A stretch of 64,000 nucleotides of DNA from Pontiellaceae bacterium B1224 (GCA_029432815.1 JAROBA010000027.1:1-64000); one strand, 5' to 3'. Counted from the stretch's first letter, positions 23,489-32,343 are shown. Program-made: numbers and translations. The notes: generated by a model from the letters alone, not told the origin.

Positions 23489-24403
23489 ATGCACATTGTA
23501 ATCGACATTCTGGCGGCCATCATCCTGCTCTTCTTTTTGCTGGCCGGATGGCACAAAGGATTTCTTCTTTCTGCTCTGGGCGTGATCCGCGTCATTCTCG
23601 CGTATGGCGTTGCCTATTTTGCCGGGCGCTATCTCGGCTCCTGGCTGGGCGAAGTGGCACATCGTCCACGCATTGTTACCATCCCCGTCATTGCAGCACT
23701 CACTTTTGTCATCATCACCTTCATTTTTCACATCATCATGACTAATATCCGGGAAAATCACCGGGAAAAAGAAGAAAAAGAGGACTATACGCATCCTTGG
23801 TACAGTTCCCTCGGCGGCAGCGTCATCAACCTGAGCATTGGGCTCTTTTCCCTCATTTTTCTTTTCTGGCTGGGCGAGGTTTTCATGGTCGGCACAACAG
23901 GCCGATCCATTCCCGGGGCGGCGGAATCCAAATTCGGCGAGTTTGCCCGCCGTGCTGTTTATGAAACTGTAAACGTGATTGTCTCGCGCGATGGACACGA
24001 ATCGCAGGCGGCCGCCACGGCTCGCGTTATTTCCGATCCAGATAAAGGGATGCAGCATCTGGAAAACCTGATTGCAGCCGATTCGATCCAGCAGCTGGTC
24101 CTGGATAAACAGTTTCGCGACGACCTGCTTTCCGGTGATGCGGAGCGTCTTGAACAAAACGCTTCGCTGCAGATGCTCTTCGCAGACCAGGACACCCTGA
24201 ATGAATTAAAAGAACTGGGCGTCCTCAGCGGGAATGAAAAAAAATCGGTGCTCTGCCAAAACCTCTCTAAATTTGGTAGCAACGAAAAAATACAGGCCAG
24301 TCTTCAGAACCTGCAGGCGAAAGATCTGCTGAGCACCGACCAGATCATCATGCTGATCCGCGATCCGGATTTCGATATCATTATCGGCGAAGTCCTTAAA
24401 TAG
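23489..24403 (+). CDS. CvpA-like membrane protein
   Basis: At 304 residues, with four hydrophobic spans at about 5-24, 28-47, 60-82 and 105-130, as in the CvpA family (colicin V production protein), a broadly distributed inner-membrane family linked to envelope homeostasis. Between spans 3 and 4 is a charged loop (RENHREKEEKED). The second half (about 140-304) is a soluble helical extension, longer than in E. coli CvpA (162 residues). ATG at 23489 follows ATGGGGAC. It is upstream of the LpoB-like gene but separated by a candidate promoter. Confidence 0.7.
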   Translation: MHIVIDILAAIILLFFLLAGWHKGFLLSALGVIRVILAYGVAYFAGRYLGSWLGEVAHRPRIVTIPVIAALTFVIITFIFHIIMTNIRENHREKEEKEDYTHPWYSSLGGSVINLSIGLFSLIFLFWLGEVFMVGTTGRSIPGAAESKFGEFARRAVYETVNVIVSRDGHESQAAATARVISDPDKGMQHLENLIAADSIQQLVLDKQFRDDLLSGDAERLEQNASLQMLFADQDTLNELKELGVLSGNEKKSVLCQNLSKFGSNEKIQASLQNLQAKDLLSTDQIIMLIRDPDFDIIIGEVLK

Positions 24404-24419
24404 AGTAAAATTCTTGCAG

Positions 24420-24446
24420 TTGACCTGACTCGGCCCAACCTATACT
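24420..24446 (+). promoter_or_regulatory. Candidate promoter for the lipoprotein trio
   Basis: TTGACC at 24420-24425 and TATACT at 24441-24446 with a short 15-base spacer. TACTCT two bases on would give 17. The start of transcription would fall about 40 bases before the ATG at 24492. Confidence 0.45.
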
Positions 24447-24491
24447 CTTTCATCGAATTTATTTGAGATACTAAAACCCAGGAGAGAATAC

Positions 24492-25094
24492 ATGAAAAGA
24501 TGTCACCTGCTATCCACCCTTGCCCTTGTTGCCGTGGTCGCGCTAAGCGGTTGCAAAACTAAAGTTACACGTGTTGGCTCCGAAACAGATATCGATCTGT
24601 CCGGACGCTGGAATGATTCCGACTCCCGGCGCGTTTCGGAAAAGATGATCGCCTCCCCCGCGCTCTATGATCGAATCGACGAATACACCGCAAAAAACGG
24701 CAAGAAGCCCGTCGTCATCGTCGGTATGATTCGTAACCTGAGCTCAGAACACATCCAGACCGAAACCTTCACAACCGATCTCGAACGCGCGCTGATCAAC
24801 AGCGGTCGCGTAACTTTCGTGGCGGCAGATAAACAACGCGCGGCGCTACGCGAGGAACGCAAACAACAACAGACCTGGTCCACCACGGAAACTGCCAAGC
24901 GCCTCGCAGCCGAAACCGGTGCAGATTTAATGCTTCAGGGCAGCATCAAAACCATCACCGATCAGGAAGGCAAAAAATCAGTCATCTTCTACCAGATCGA
25001 CCTCGAATTGATCGACCTCGAGACCACCGAGAAAGTTTGGATCGAGAGCGAGAAAATCAAGAAATACGTCAAAAAAAATAGCTTCTCGTTTTAG
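24492..25094 (+). CDS. LpoB-like lipoprotein (penicillin-binding protein activator family)
   Basis: At 200 residues, signal peptide with lipobox LSGC at Cys21. The first folded segment, DIDLSGRWNDSDSRRVSEKM, is the hallmark opening of LpoB-family proteins, followed by IVGMIRNLSSEHIQTETF and a core like ETGADLMLQGSIKTI. In E. coli LpoB sits in the outer membrane and activates PBP1b; other family members lack that link. A ribosome site GGAGAG precedes the ATG. It forms a unit with two further lipoprotein genes, an arrangement I recall from several Gram-negative genomes. Confidence 0.82.
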   Translation: MKRCHLLSTLALVAVVALSGCKTKVTRVGSETDIDLSGRWNDSDSRRVSEKMIASPALYDRIDEYTAKNGKKPVVIVGMIRNLSSEHIQTETFTTDLERALINSGRVTFVAADKQRAALREERKQQQTWSTTETAKRLAAETGADLMLQGSIKTITDQEGKKSVIFYQIDLELIDLETTEKVWIESEKIKKYVKKNSFSF

Positions 25095-25109
25095 TTGCGG
25101 ACGATCTGG

Positions 25110-25133
25110 GGTGCGGCACTTCAGTGCCGCACT
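25110..25133. repeat. Perfect hairpin before the COG3014-type gene
   Basis: GTGCGGCACT faces AGTGCCGCAC across two bases, 12 bases before the ATG at 25145. There is no T run after it, so it is not a classic terminator. It may influence translation or mRNA stability between the first two lipoprotein genes. Confidence 0.6.
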
Positions 25134-25144
25134 CCGAAAAATAA

Positions 25145-26545
25145 ATGCGCATACCTACCTCCATTCCGATCCTGATTGCAATTGCGTCATTCCTTTCCGG
25201 GTGCGCAAGCATGCGGACGGATAAAACGCAATATGCCGGAGTGGATCTGATGCTGGCTAAGGCGGACTATCCCGCCGCCATTGCCCAGATTGAAACTGCA
25301 AAAAATGATTCCTACTCCGTCAAAGACCGAGTGATCTATTATCTCGATCTCGGCATGCTCTACCATTGGAACGGGGAATACAAAAAGAGCAACGAACAGC
25401 TGGAACTGGCCGAGCGCGCCATTGAAGACAACTTCACAAAAAGCGTCACGCGCTCTGCCAGCACCCTCATCCTGAACGATAATGCCCAGGCCTATGCCGG
25501 CGAAGATTATGAAGACATCTATCTCAACACCTTCAAAGCGCTGAACTATATCGCACTGGGCCAAAACGATTCCGCCTTTGTTGAAGTCCGCCGCATCAAC
25601 AACAAGCTGCTTCAGCTGGGAAGCAAATACGACAAGGTTGCAGAGAAGATGAGTAAGGCCGAGGAGGCCCACGAAGAGTTCCGTCCCGGAAAGAGCTATT
25701 TCCAGGAGTCTGCGCTCGGCCGCTATCTGAGCATGCTGCTCTACCGCAACGACGGCAAATGGGACGACGTCCGGATCGACCTCGAAAAAATTTCCAAGGG
25801 CTGGAAACTCCAGCCGGATATTTACACTTTTAAAGAACCCGATTTCTCCAAATCCACCGAACGGGTCTACCCGCCCGTCGCCCGCTTGAACGTGATTGCC
25901 TTCAGCGGAATTGCCCCCGATAAAAAAGCCAGTTCGTTTCAGATTTATACCGAAGAAAATGTCATCGTACTGGCCGGCACCTCTGAAAATTATCTCGGCA
26001 AACAAAACCTCTCCGGCCTGAGCATCATTCCCTGGCCCGACGTCAAACCCGGCTATAACTTTAAATTCCAACTGCCCGATATGGTCAAACGCCCCTCCAA
26101 AGTGGCCCGTATTGAGGTGCTGGTTTCCGGCAGTCAAACCAATACGCTCCAACGATTGGAAAGCCTGGAAAATGTGGCCATCGAAACCTTCAGCATAAAA
26201 AAACCGCTGATCTATATGAAAACCATCACCCGGGCCGTCGTCAAAGGCCTGGCCACGCAAACCGCCACGGCGCAGGTGACCGACAATATGGACAGCGGAC
26301 TGGCCTTCTTTACCCGGCTGGCCACGACCGCACTGGTGAACCAGACCGAAAATGCCGACCTGCGGATGTCGCGCTTTTTCCCCGCCGATGCCGCCATTAA
26401 CGAACTCCATTTGAATGAAGGCGTCTACGATGTCCGCGTGAACTATTATTCAGCAAGCGGCTCCATATTGCACACCGATGCCAGACCCGGGATCGAAATC
26501 AAAGCCGGGAAACTTAATCTCATTGAATCCTCCTACCTGAACTAG
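25145..26545 (+). CDS. COG3014-like lipoprotein
   Basis: At 466 residues, signal peptide ending in lipobox LSGC (Cys19). A TPR-like N-terminal half (YYLDLGMLYHWNGEYKKSNE, then LELAERAIED) includes the family-typical stretch YAGEDYEDIYLNTFKALNYI. The second half is beta-rich. Proteins of this type are annotated COG3014, function unknown, and tend to travel with LpoB-like and LPP20-like genes, as here. The start at 25145 has no strong ribosome site and lies just past a hairpin. Confidence 0.75.
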   Translation: MRIPTSIPILIAIASFLSGCASMRTDKTQYAGVDLMLAKADYPAAIAQIETAKNDSYSVKDRVIYYLDLGMLYHWNGEYKKSNEQLELAERAIEDNFTKSVTRSASTLILNDNAQAYAGEDYEDIYLNTFKALNYIALGQNDSAFVEVRRINNKLLQLGSKYDKVAEKMSKAEEAHEEFRPGKSYFQESALGRYLSMLLYRNDGKWDDVRIDLEKISKGWKLQPDIYTFKEPDFSKSTERVYPPVARLNVIAFSGIAPDKKASSFQIYTEENVIVLAGTSENYLGKQNLSGLSIIPWPDVKPGYNFKFQLPDMVKRPSKVARIEVLVSGSQTNTLQRLESLENVAIETFSIKKPLIYMKTITRAVVKGLATQTATAQVTDNMDSGLAFFTRLATTALVNQTENADLRMSRFFPADAAINELHLNEGVYDVRVNYYSASGSILHTDARPGIEIKAGKLNLIESSYLN

Positions 26546-26554
26546 GAAGTCATT

Positions 26555-27571
26555 ATGAAAAAATCAGTTGGTCTCAAAATTCTACTGTCGCTGCTGCTGA
26601 TGGGAACCGCCGGATGCAAAACCCTTTCCAACCGCGAACCGGAATGGGTTTCCAATCCGAAAACGGTTTACCCCGACAATCTATACCTCGTCGCCATCGG
26701 TGCCGGCGACACACGCCGGGCGGCTGAGAATGCAGCTGCTGCCAGCCTTTCACGCATCTTCGAATCGCATATTGAATCCGACGAACGCCTATCGGATCAG
26801 ACCCGCGAAACCATTTCCACTTACGAACACACTTCCGACTTTTCCTCCGACATTAACATTCTCTCCTCCCAGACCCTCTATAACATTCAGCACGCCGAAG
26901 CCTGGAAAGACGACCTTGGCCGCTACCACGCCGTCGCCTACCTGAACCGCCGCGAAACTGCCGCAATCTACCGCGATAAAATCGATGAACAAACCAGCCG
27001 CGTAAATTTTCTGCGGGCCAGCGCGGAAACGACCGATGATCTTCTTAAAGAATATGCCACCTACCGCGCGGCCAACATCCATGCCATGCAGGCCGACTAC
27101 ATGCTGCGCCAGCTGAAGGTGATCTATCCGCAGGCCGTGCCGGATTCCACCCCGAGCTATTCCCTGAACCAGTTGCGCAAGGCTCTCGCGGATACGGCCA
27201 AACAGATCAAAGTTGATATCAGCGTCGACGGCGATGAAGAAAAACGGATGACCGCTACGCTCCAGGAATTTATCACCGGTTATGGGTTTGTGATTGGAAA
27301 GCCGGTCATTCTTCAGATCGACGCCAAGGTCGATGTCACCGACACCGGTGAGCGCGAACAGGGGCTCGTCTTTGTACGCTACGAACTGATGCTTCAGATG
27401 AAAGACGCAAAAGGTAACGTGCTCGTCACCGTTCGCGACAAAGGCCGCGAAGCCCACAAAACACTGGGCCAGGCACAAACCCGCTCATTCCGAACTCTGG
27501 AAAACTCCATCAAAGCCAACGGAGCCCAGCGGCTCGACGCCTATTTCGATTCCCTCATCGATCAGCAGTAA
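26555..27571 (+). CDS. LPP20-like lipoprotein
   Basis: At 338 residues, signal peptide with lipobox TAGC (Cys21). The N-terminal domain contains EPEWVSNPKTVYPDNLYLVAI and GAGDTRRAAENAAAASLSRIFE, the pattern of LPP20-family proteins, in which periplasmic or surface lipoproteins share a short alpha/beta domain. A long C-terminal region follows. It starts nine bases after the COG3014-like stop, so the two are almost certainly co-transcribed. Function in the envelope is inferred only. Confidence 0.7.
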   Translation: MKKSVGLKILLSLLLMGTAGCKTLSNREPEWVSNPKTVYPDNLYLVAIGAGDTRRAAENAAAASLSRIFESHIESDERLSDQTRETISTYEHTSDFSSDINILSSQTLYNIQHAEAWKDDLGRYHAVAYLNRRETAAIYRDKIDEQTSRVNFLRASAETTDDLLKEYATYRAANIHAMQADYMLRQLKVIYPQAVPDSTPSYSLNQLRKALADTAKQIKVDISVDGDEEKRMTATLQEFITGYGFVIGKPVILQIDAKVDVTDTGEREQGLVFVRYELMLQMKDAKGNVLVTVRDKGREAHKTLGQAQTRSFRTLENSIKANGAQRLDAYFDSLIDQQ

Positions 27572-27573
27572 AC

Positions 27574-27588
27574 TTCCAACCATTGGAA
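27574..27588. repeat. TTCCAA-N3-TTGGAA palindrome (spacer CCA)
   Basis: Perfect copy two bases after the stop of the LPP20-like gene. Confidence 0.85.
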
Positions 27589-27716
27589 ACCGGGCAAACA
27601 CCCCAATAGGCGAGGACGGGCGACATGTATATCGCCCCTACACACGACGCCTTACATTTTCGCTTCCACTTCCAGACCTTGGAAATAAATGTCGAAACTT
27701 GCCTAACCCTTTGTTT

Positions 27717-27731
27717 TTCCAAGGGTTGGAA
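27717..27731. repeat. TTCCAA-N3-TTGGAA palindrome (spacer GGG)
   Basis: Perfect copy in the gap before nifE. Confidence 0.85.
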
Positions 27732-27877
27732 AAGCAGGGCTTCCAAGGGCAGGAACTCGTGGAAATATATTTCCGTAATGCGCAATCCGTAAACCGCAAG
27801 CTATTCAACCCTGCTACATTTTCTAATAACTAATAACTAATAACTTACAACTTCGCTGCACCTGTGCGATGCGCCGA

Positions 27878-27894
27878 TGGCACACCTGATGCAA
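27878..27894 (+). promoter_or_regulatory. Sigma54 (-24/-12) promoter of nifE
   Basis: TGGCAC-ACCTG-ATGCAA, with GG at 27879-27880 and GC at 27891-27892, ten bases apart. Transcription would begin near 27904 and the ATG is at 27923. nif promoters are classically sigma54/NifA dependent. Confidence 0.85.
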
Positions 27895-27901
27895 TAGGGG
27901 C

Positions 27902-27916
27902 TTCCAACCATTGGAA
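27902..27916. repeat. TTCCAA-N3-TTGGAA palindrome (spacer CCA) at the nifE transcription start
   Basis: Perfect copy covering the predicted start of transcription and ending six bases before the nifE ATG, so it would occupy almost the whole leader, including the only GGA-type ribosome site. Confidence 0.85.
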
Positions 27917-27922
27917 AATAAA

Positions 27923-29278
27923 ATGCCCGACGAAAAAATCAATCTATTGGAAAAGCGCAAACGCCAGGTTCATGAAGGCGGCGAGTTTGCGATGGAAGCT
28001 GAAAAGCAGAGCCTCGCCGGCTCAGTGAGTCAGCGTTCGTGCAGCTTCTGCGGCTCCCGTGTAGTGCTCTACCCGATTGCCGACGCGCTTCATATGGTAC
28101 ACGGCCCGATCGGCTGCGCGTCCTATACCTGGGACATCCGCGGCTCCCTCTCTTCCGGCCCGGAACTGCATCGCCTCAGCTTCTCGACCGACATGCAGGA
28201 AAAGGACGTCATCTACGGCGGCGAGAAAAAACTCTACAACGCGCTCATTGAACTGATCGATGAATATAAACCGAAAGCAGCCTTCATCTATACCACCTGC
28301 ATCATCGGCGTGATTGGCGACGATGTGCAGGCCATCGCCAAAAAGGTGCAGGCCGAAAAAGGCATCCCGGTCATAGCAGTCGACTCCGAAGGCTTCAAGG
28401 GTTCCAAGAAAGAAGGATATAAGGCCGCCTGCGATGCACTCTTCAATATCGTTGGAACAGATGAATCCAATACACCGATTCCTAAATCGATCAACATTCT
28501 GGGCGACTTCAACATTGCCGGCGAAATCTGGGTGATTAAGGACTACTACGAACGCATGGGCGTGGAAGTGGTTTGCTCCATCTCCGGTGACGGCCGGGTG
28601 GATGAGATTCGTAAAGCCGGCCGCGCTCAGCTGAATATTGTTCAGTGCTCGGGCTCCGTCAGCAATCTCGCAAAAATGCTGGAACATGAATACGGTACCC
28701 CGATGCTGCGCGCCTCCTATTTCGGCATCGAAGATATGTCGAAGGCGCTCTACGATGTTGCTGATTTTTTTGACGACCCGGAAATGCACAAAGCGGCTCA
28801 GCGCGTGATTAAAGAAGAAGTCACAAAACTGGTTCCGCAGCTCGCGCCCTTCCGAAAAGACCTCCAAGGGAAAAAGGCCGCGGTCTATACCGGCGGAGCC
28901 TTCAAGGTCTTTTCGTTGGTGCGCTCGCTGAAGACCATCGGCATGGATGTGGTCATTGCCGGGTCCCAGACTGGATCGGTTGAGGACTATAAACTGTTGG
29001 CCGAGCTCTGCGATCCGGGCACCATTATTCTCGACGACACCAACCCGCTTGAGCTCGCCAAGTTCGTGAAGGAAAAGGATGTCGACCTCTTTATCGGCGG
29101 CGTGAAGGAACGCCCGATCGCCTACAAACTCGGCGTCGGTTTCTGCGACCACAACCACGAACGCAAAGAAGCACTGGCCGGTTTCATCGGTATGTACAAC
29201 TTTGCCAAAGAAGTTCACATGTCCGTCATGAGTCCCGTCTGGCAGTTTGCGCCACGCCGCGCCAACAACAGGAAATGA
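27923..29278 (+). CDS. nifE: Nitrogenase FeMo-cofactor scaffold protein NifE
   Basis: Half of the NifEN scaffold on which the NifB-made precursor matures into FeMo-cofactor. It has 451 residues. Typical features: CSFCGSRVVLYPIADALHM then VHGPIGCASYTWDIRG near residues 36-75, FIYTTCIIGVIGDD, a GAFKVFSLVRSLKTIGMDVV segment, and the C-terminal KERPIAYKLGVGF. ATG at 27923 is chosen; an in-frame TTG four codons upstream lies inside the palindrome. It is directly behind a sigma54 promoter and heads nifE-nifN-nifB. No nifHDK occur in the window. Confidence 0.93.
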   Translation: MPDEKINLLEKRKRQVHEGGEFAMEAEKQSLAGSVSQRSCSFCGSRVVLYPIADALHMVHGPIGCASYTWDIRGSLSSGPELHRLSFSTDMQEKDVIYGGEKKLYNALIELIDEYKPKAAFIYTTCIIGVIGDDVQAIAKKVQAEKGIPVIAVDSEGFKGSKKEGYKAACDALFNIVGTDESNTPIPKSINILGDFNIAGEIWVIKDYYERMGVEVVCSISGDGRVDEIRKAGRAQLNIVQCSGSVSNLAKMLEHEYGTPMLRASYFGIEDMSKALYDVADFFDDPEMHKAAQRVIKEEVTKLVPQLAPFRKDLQGKKAAVYTGGAFKVFSLVRSLKTIGMDVVIAGSQTGSVEDYKLLAELCDPGTIILDDTNPLELAKFVKEKDVDLFIGGVKERPIAYKLGVGFCDHNHERKEALAGFIGMYNFAKEVHMSVMSPVWQFAPRRANNRK

Positions 29279-29283
29279 ATATG

Positions 29284-29354
29284 AAACACAAAGACACAAA
29301 ATACTCAAAGATTTCGGCCTGCCGTTCCTTCGTGCTCTTCGTGTCTTTGTGTTT
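29284..29354. repeat. ACACAAAGACAC-type inverted repeat, copy 1 (nifE-nifN)
   Basis: AAACACAAAGACAC (29284-29297) faces GTGTCTTTGTGTTT (29341-29354), 14 bases perfect, with an imperfect stem between. It fills the nifE-nifN gap. Confidence 0.8.
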
Positions 29355-29369
29355 AAAAAGGATTTTATC

Positions 29370-30833
29370 ATGAGCTGCGAATGCGGAAAAACCTGTGCGC
29401 CTGAAGCCCCGGCTGAAAATGCCTGCAATGCTGAAGACAAAGCCAAATGCGGCTGTGGTCCGGCGCTGGCCCCGGAACACATCACCGGCGATAACTTTAC
29501 GGCCACCCGCAATGCCTGCAAACTCTGCGCCCCCCTTGGAGCCAGCCTTGCCTTTCGTGGAATTGAAGGTTGCCTCCCCTTCCTCCACGGCTCCCAGGGG
29601 TGCGCCACCTATATCCGCCGCTACATGATCAGCCACTTCCGCGAACCGATGGATATTGCCTCGTCCAACTTCGGGGAAGAGAGCGTGGTCTTCGGCGGAC
29701 GGCAGAATCTGTTTGATGGGCTCTCGCATGTGATCGATGGCTATAAGCCCGCCGTGATCGGCATTGCCACCACCTGTCTGGCGGAAACCATCGGCGACGA
29801 TGTCCACATGTATGTGAAAGAGTACCTCGAAGAAAACAGCGCTAGAAAAGACCTGCCCCGCCTGCTGCATGTCTCCACACCCAGTTATGCCGGCTCACAC
29901 GCCGATGGCTACCACTGGGCGGTGCGTGCCATTGTTGAGCAGCTGGCCGTCGACGGCCCCAACGAAAAATTTATCGGCCTGTTTCCCGGCATGCTCTCTC
30001 CCGCCGACCTGCGGCACCTGCGCGAAATCCTGACCGCCTTCGGCATGCGCTTTTCCATTGTGCCCGACTATGCCGACACCATGGACGGACCGGTCTGGGG
30101 TGACTATCACAAGATTCCTGAAGGCGGAACCCCCGTGGATGAAATCAGCAAGATCGGCCGGGCGTCCGCCGTCATTGAACTCGGCGCCACCATTAAAGAT
30201 CAGCAATCGGCGGCCAAGCTGGTTGACGAACGGTTTTCCACCGCGGCCTTCCGCATTGGCCTGCCGATCGGCATCCGGCAATCCGATGAATTTTTCAACG
30301 TACTCGAACAGATCACCGGCCAGCCGACCCCGAGAAATCTGGAGGCCGAACGCGAACGTCTGGTGGATGCCTATGTGGACGGCCACAAATATACCGCCGG
30401 CAAAACCTGCGTCATCTTCGGAGAAGAAGACTATGTCGTCGGGCTCACGGTCTTTTGTTCTGAAATCGGCATGAAACCGGTGCTGTGTGCTTCCGGCGGA
30501 CAGAGTGGAAAACTTAAAAAAGCGATCCTCGATGCTGCTCCAGAAATAGATCCGGAAACGCCCATCCTCGAAGCCGTCGACTTTGCCGAAATCGAAGTGG
30601 CGGTCAAAGAGCTGAAGCCGGACGTACTGATTGGCAACAGCAAAGGCTTCACCCTCAGCCGCAAAACCGAGATCCCGCTGATCCGGGTCGGCTTCCCGAT
30701 TCACGACCGCATGAGCGGACCGCGTACGTTGCACGTCGGCTACCGCGGTGCCCAGCAGCTCTACGACAAGATCGTCGATAAACTACTCGAAATTAAACAA
30801 GACAGTTCGGATGTCGGATACACGTATTTCTAA
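29370..30833 (+). CDS. nifN: Nitrogenase FeMo-cofactor scaffold protein NifN
   Basis: Partner of NifE, 487 residues. The conserved region runs NACKLCAPLGASLAFRGIEG, then LPFLHGSQGCATYIRRYMIS, with SSNFGEESVVFGG, a nitrogenase component 1 signature. ATG at 29370 follows AAGGA; the frame extends upstream through the inverted repeat but is not used. The first 30 residues are an unusual Cys-rich extension with Cys at 3, 5, 9, 19, 27 and 29, absent from NifN as I know it; metal binding there is a guess. An additional C-terminal region fits the family length. Confidence 0.9.
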   Translation: MSCECGKTCAPEAPAENACNAEDKAKCGCGPALAPEHITGDNFTATRNACKLCAPLGASLAFRGIEGCLPFLHGSQGCATYIRRYMISHFREPMDIASSNFGEESVVFGGRQNLFDGLSHVIDGYKPAVIGIATTCLAETIGDDVHMYVKEYLEENSARKDLPRLLHVSTPSYAGSHADGYHWAVRAIVEQLAVDGPNEKFIGLFPGMLSPADLRHLREILTAFGMRFSIVPDYADTMDGPVWGDYHKIPEGGTPVDEISKIGRASAVIELGATIKDQQSAAKLVDERFSTAAFRIGLPIGIRQSDEFFNVLEQITGQPTPRNLEAERERLVDAYVDGHKYTAGKTCVIFGEEDYVVGLTVFCSEIGMKPVLCASGGQSGKLKKAILDAAPEIDPETPILEAVDFAEIEVAVKELKPDVLIGNSKGFTLSRKTEIPLIRVGFPIHDRMSGPRTLHVGYRGAQQLYDKIVDKLLEIKQDSSDVGYTYF

Positions 30834-30936
30834 CCAGTTTTAGGTAATTAAGTTTTAAGAAACCAAATAGGCGAACGTCGACTGAGTTCCACCAATCGGC
30901 AATCGGAAATCAAAAATCGGAAATGAGGAATGACCC

Positions 30937-32199
30937 ATGGCTTTAGATTTCACAAAACACCCCTGCTTTAACCCGGATGTAAAAGGCAAGTTCGGACGTG
31001 TTCATCTGCCAGTCGCCCCGAAGTGCAACATTCAGTGCGGCTACTGCAACCGGAAATATGATTGCGTGAATGAGAGCCGCCCCGGCGTGACCTCCAACGT
31101 GCTCTCTCCCGGCCAGGCATTGTACTACGTCAACGATCTGGTGGAGTCCGGCAAACCGATTTCGGTGGTGGGTATTGCCGGCCCCGGCGATCCTTTCGCC
31201 AATCCGGAAGCGACCATGGAAACGCTCCGCCTGATCCGCAAGCGCCATCCCGATATGCTGCTGTGCGTTTCCACCAACGGCCTCGGCGTCGGCCCCTATA
31301 TTGCCGAGCTGGCCGAACTGGAAGTAAGCCACATCACGATTACGATGAATGCCATCGATCCGGAAATCGGAGCGAAGGTATACAGCTGGGTGCGCGACGA
31401 CAAAAAACCGTTGCGCGGAATCGAAGCCGCCGAGCTGTTGTTGCAGCGCCAGATTCAGGCCATGAAATCCATCAAAGCGCATGGCATCACGCTGAAGATT
31501 AATACCATCCTGATTCCGGGTGTGAACGATGGCGAATCGCTGGATGCCGTTGCTTCTTTTGCCAAAGCCGAAGGGGCCGACCTGCATAATATTATTCCGC
31601 TCTGCCCGGTTGAAGGCACCACATTCGAAGACGCGGAAGAACCGACCCCGGCCCAGATTCATGCCGCCCGCGATATTGCCGGGCAGTATATGCCGCAGAT
31701 GACACACTGCCAGCGTTGCCGGGCCGACGCCTGCGGTCTGCTGGCTGAAGGCACCACGCAGGAAACGCTCGAAAAAATTCAGGAAGCCGCCAACGCGCCG
31801 GTCAACCCGGACGAGGAACGTCCCTATGTGGCCATCGCAACTCGCGAAGGTGTGCTGGTGAATCAGCATCTCGGCGAAGCCACTACGCTGGATATTTATG
31901 AAGAGCAGCATGGCACCTTCCAGCAGGTCGAAACGCGCACAACGCCCGACACGGGTGGCGGAGAAGAACGCTGGGGTATGCTGGCGGCATCACTTAAAGA
32001 TTGCCGCGCCATTCTGGTTTCGGGCGTGGGTCCCAAACCAACCCGCGTGCTGCGCGATTCCGGGCTTAAAGTGATTGTGATGGAAGGGCTGATTGAAGAA
32101 GCCCTTTCCAAAATCTATGCCGGCGAAACCATCCGCGCTCCCATCCGCCCCACCAAATGCGGCGAAAAATGTGCCGGCGACGGCGGGGGATGCGGTTAA
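30937..32199 (+). CDS. nifB: FeMo-cofactor biosynthesis radical SAM protein NifB (with NifX-like domain)
   Basis: Radical SAM enzyme that builds the 8Fe carbide precursor (NifB-co), 420 residues. The SAM-cluster motif CNIQCGYC has Cys30, Cys34 and Cys37, preceded by the N-terminal HPCFNPDVKGKFGRVHLPV typical of NifB. Further Cys (CQRCRADACG near 260-270) serve the additional clusters. From about residue 300 a NifX/NafY-like domain follows (YVAIATREGVLVNQHLGEA), which binds cofactor intermediates. The C-terminus is Cys/Gly rich. The gap before it holds short AATCGGAAAT repeats, and a purine-rich GAGGAATG precedes ATG. Confidence 0.95.
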   Translation: MALDFTKHPCFNPDVKGKFGRVHLPVAPKCNIQCGYCNRKYDCVNESRPGVTSNVLSPGQALYYVNDLVESGKPISVVGIAGPGDPFANPEATMETLRLIRKRHPDMLLCVSTNGLGVGPYIAELAELEVSHITITMNAIDPEIGAKVYSWVRDDKKPLRGIEAAELLLQRQIQAMKSIKAHGITLKINTILIPGVNDGESLDAVASFAKAEGADLHNIIPLCPVEGTTFEDAEEPTPAQIHAARDIAGQYMPQMTHCQRCRADACGLLAEGTTQETLEKIQEAANAPVNPDEERPYVAIATREGVLVNQHLGEATTLDIYEEQHGTFQQVETRTTPDTGGGEERWGMLAASLKDCRAILVSGVGPKPTRVLRDSGLKVIVMEGLIEEALSKIYAGETIRAPIRPTKCGEKCAGDGGGCG

Positions 32200-32200
32200 C

Positions 32201-32343
32201 GTGAAACGTGAAACGTGAAACGTGAAACGTGAAACGTGAAACGTGAAACGTGAAACGTGAAACGTGAAACGTGAAACGTGAAATTTTTCCATACCTTGGA
32301 AACTAGAAAAGGAAAATCACGACTCAATCGTCACGTTTCACGC
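32201..32343. repeat. Composite inverted-repeat element, copy 2, with expanded GTGAAAC tandem
   Basis: The left arm is expanded to about 11.9 head-to-tail copies of the 7-mer GTGAAAC (32201-32283). The centre TTCCAT-ACC-TTGGAA (32287-32301) is one base off the palindrome. The right arm AATCACGACTCAATCGTCAC then GTTTCACG ends near 32342. It starts two bases after the nifB stop. Confidence 0.85.

Larger units (their letters stand above)
27572..27877. other. Repeat-rich gap before the nif genes
   Basis: No gene. It contains palindromes at 27574-27588 (perfect), 27670-27684 (one mismatch, TTCCAG arm) and 27717-27731 (perfect), plus a short tandem of CTAATAA units near 27823-27845. Confidence 0.6.

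Noticed and set aside
25110-25133. Hairpin before the COG3014-like gene as terminator
   Set aside because: No T run follows and the downstream lipoprotein genes appear to belong to the same unit.
27571-27923. Recent transfer of the nif-nitrate island
   Set aside because: No integrase, transposase, tRNA junction or attachment repeat is visible at the borders, and the dispersed palindrome occurs on both sides, so integration evidence is lacking.
32201-32283. Regular repeat that could be mistaken for a CRISPR array
   Set aside because: Units of seven bases are contiguous with no spacers, and no cas genes are near; it is a simple tandem repeat in a larger element.
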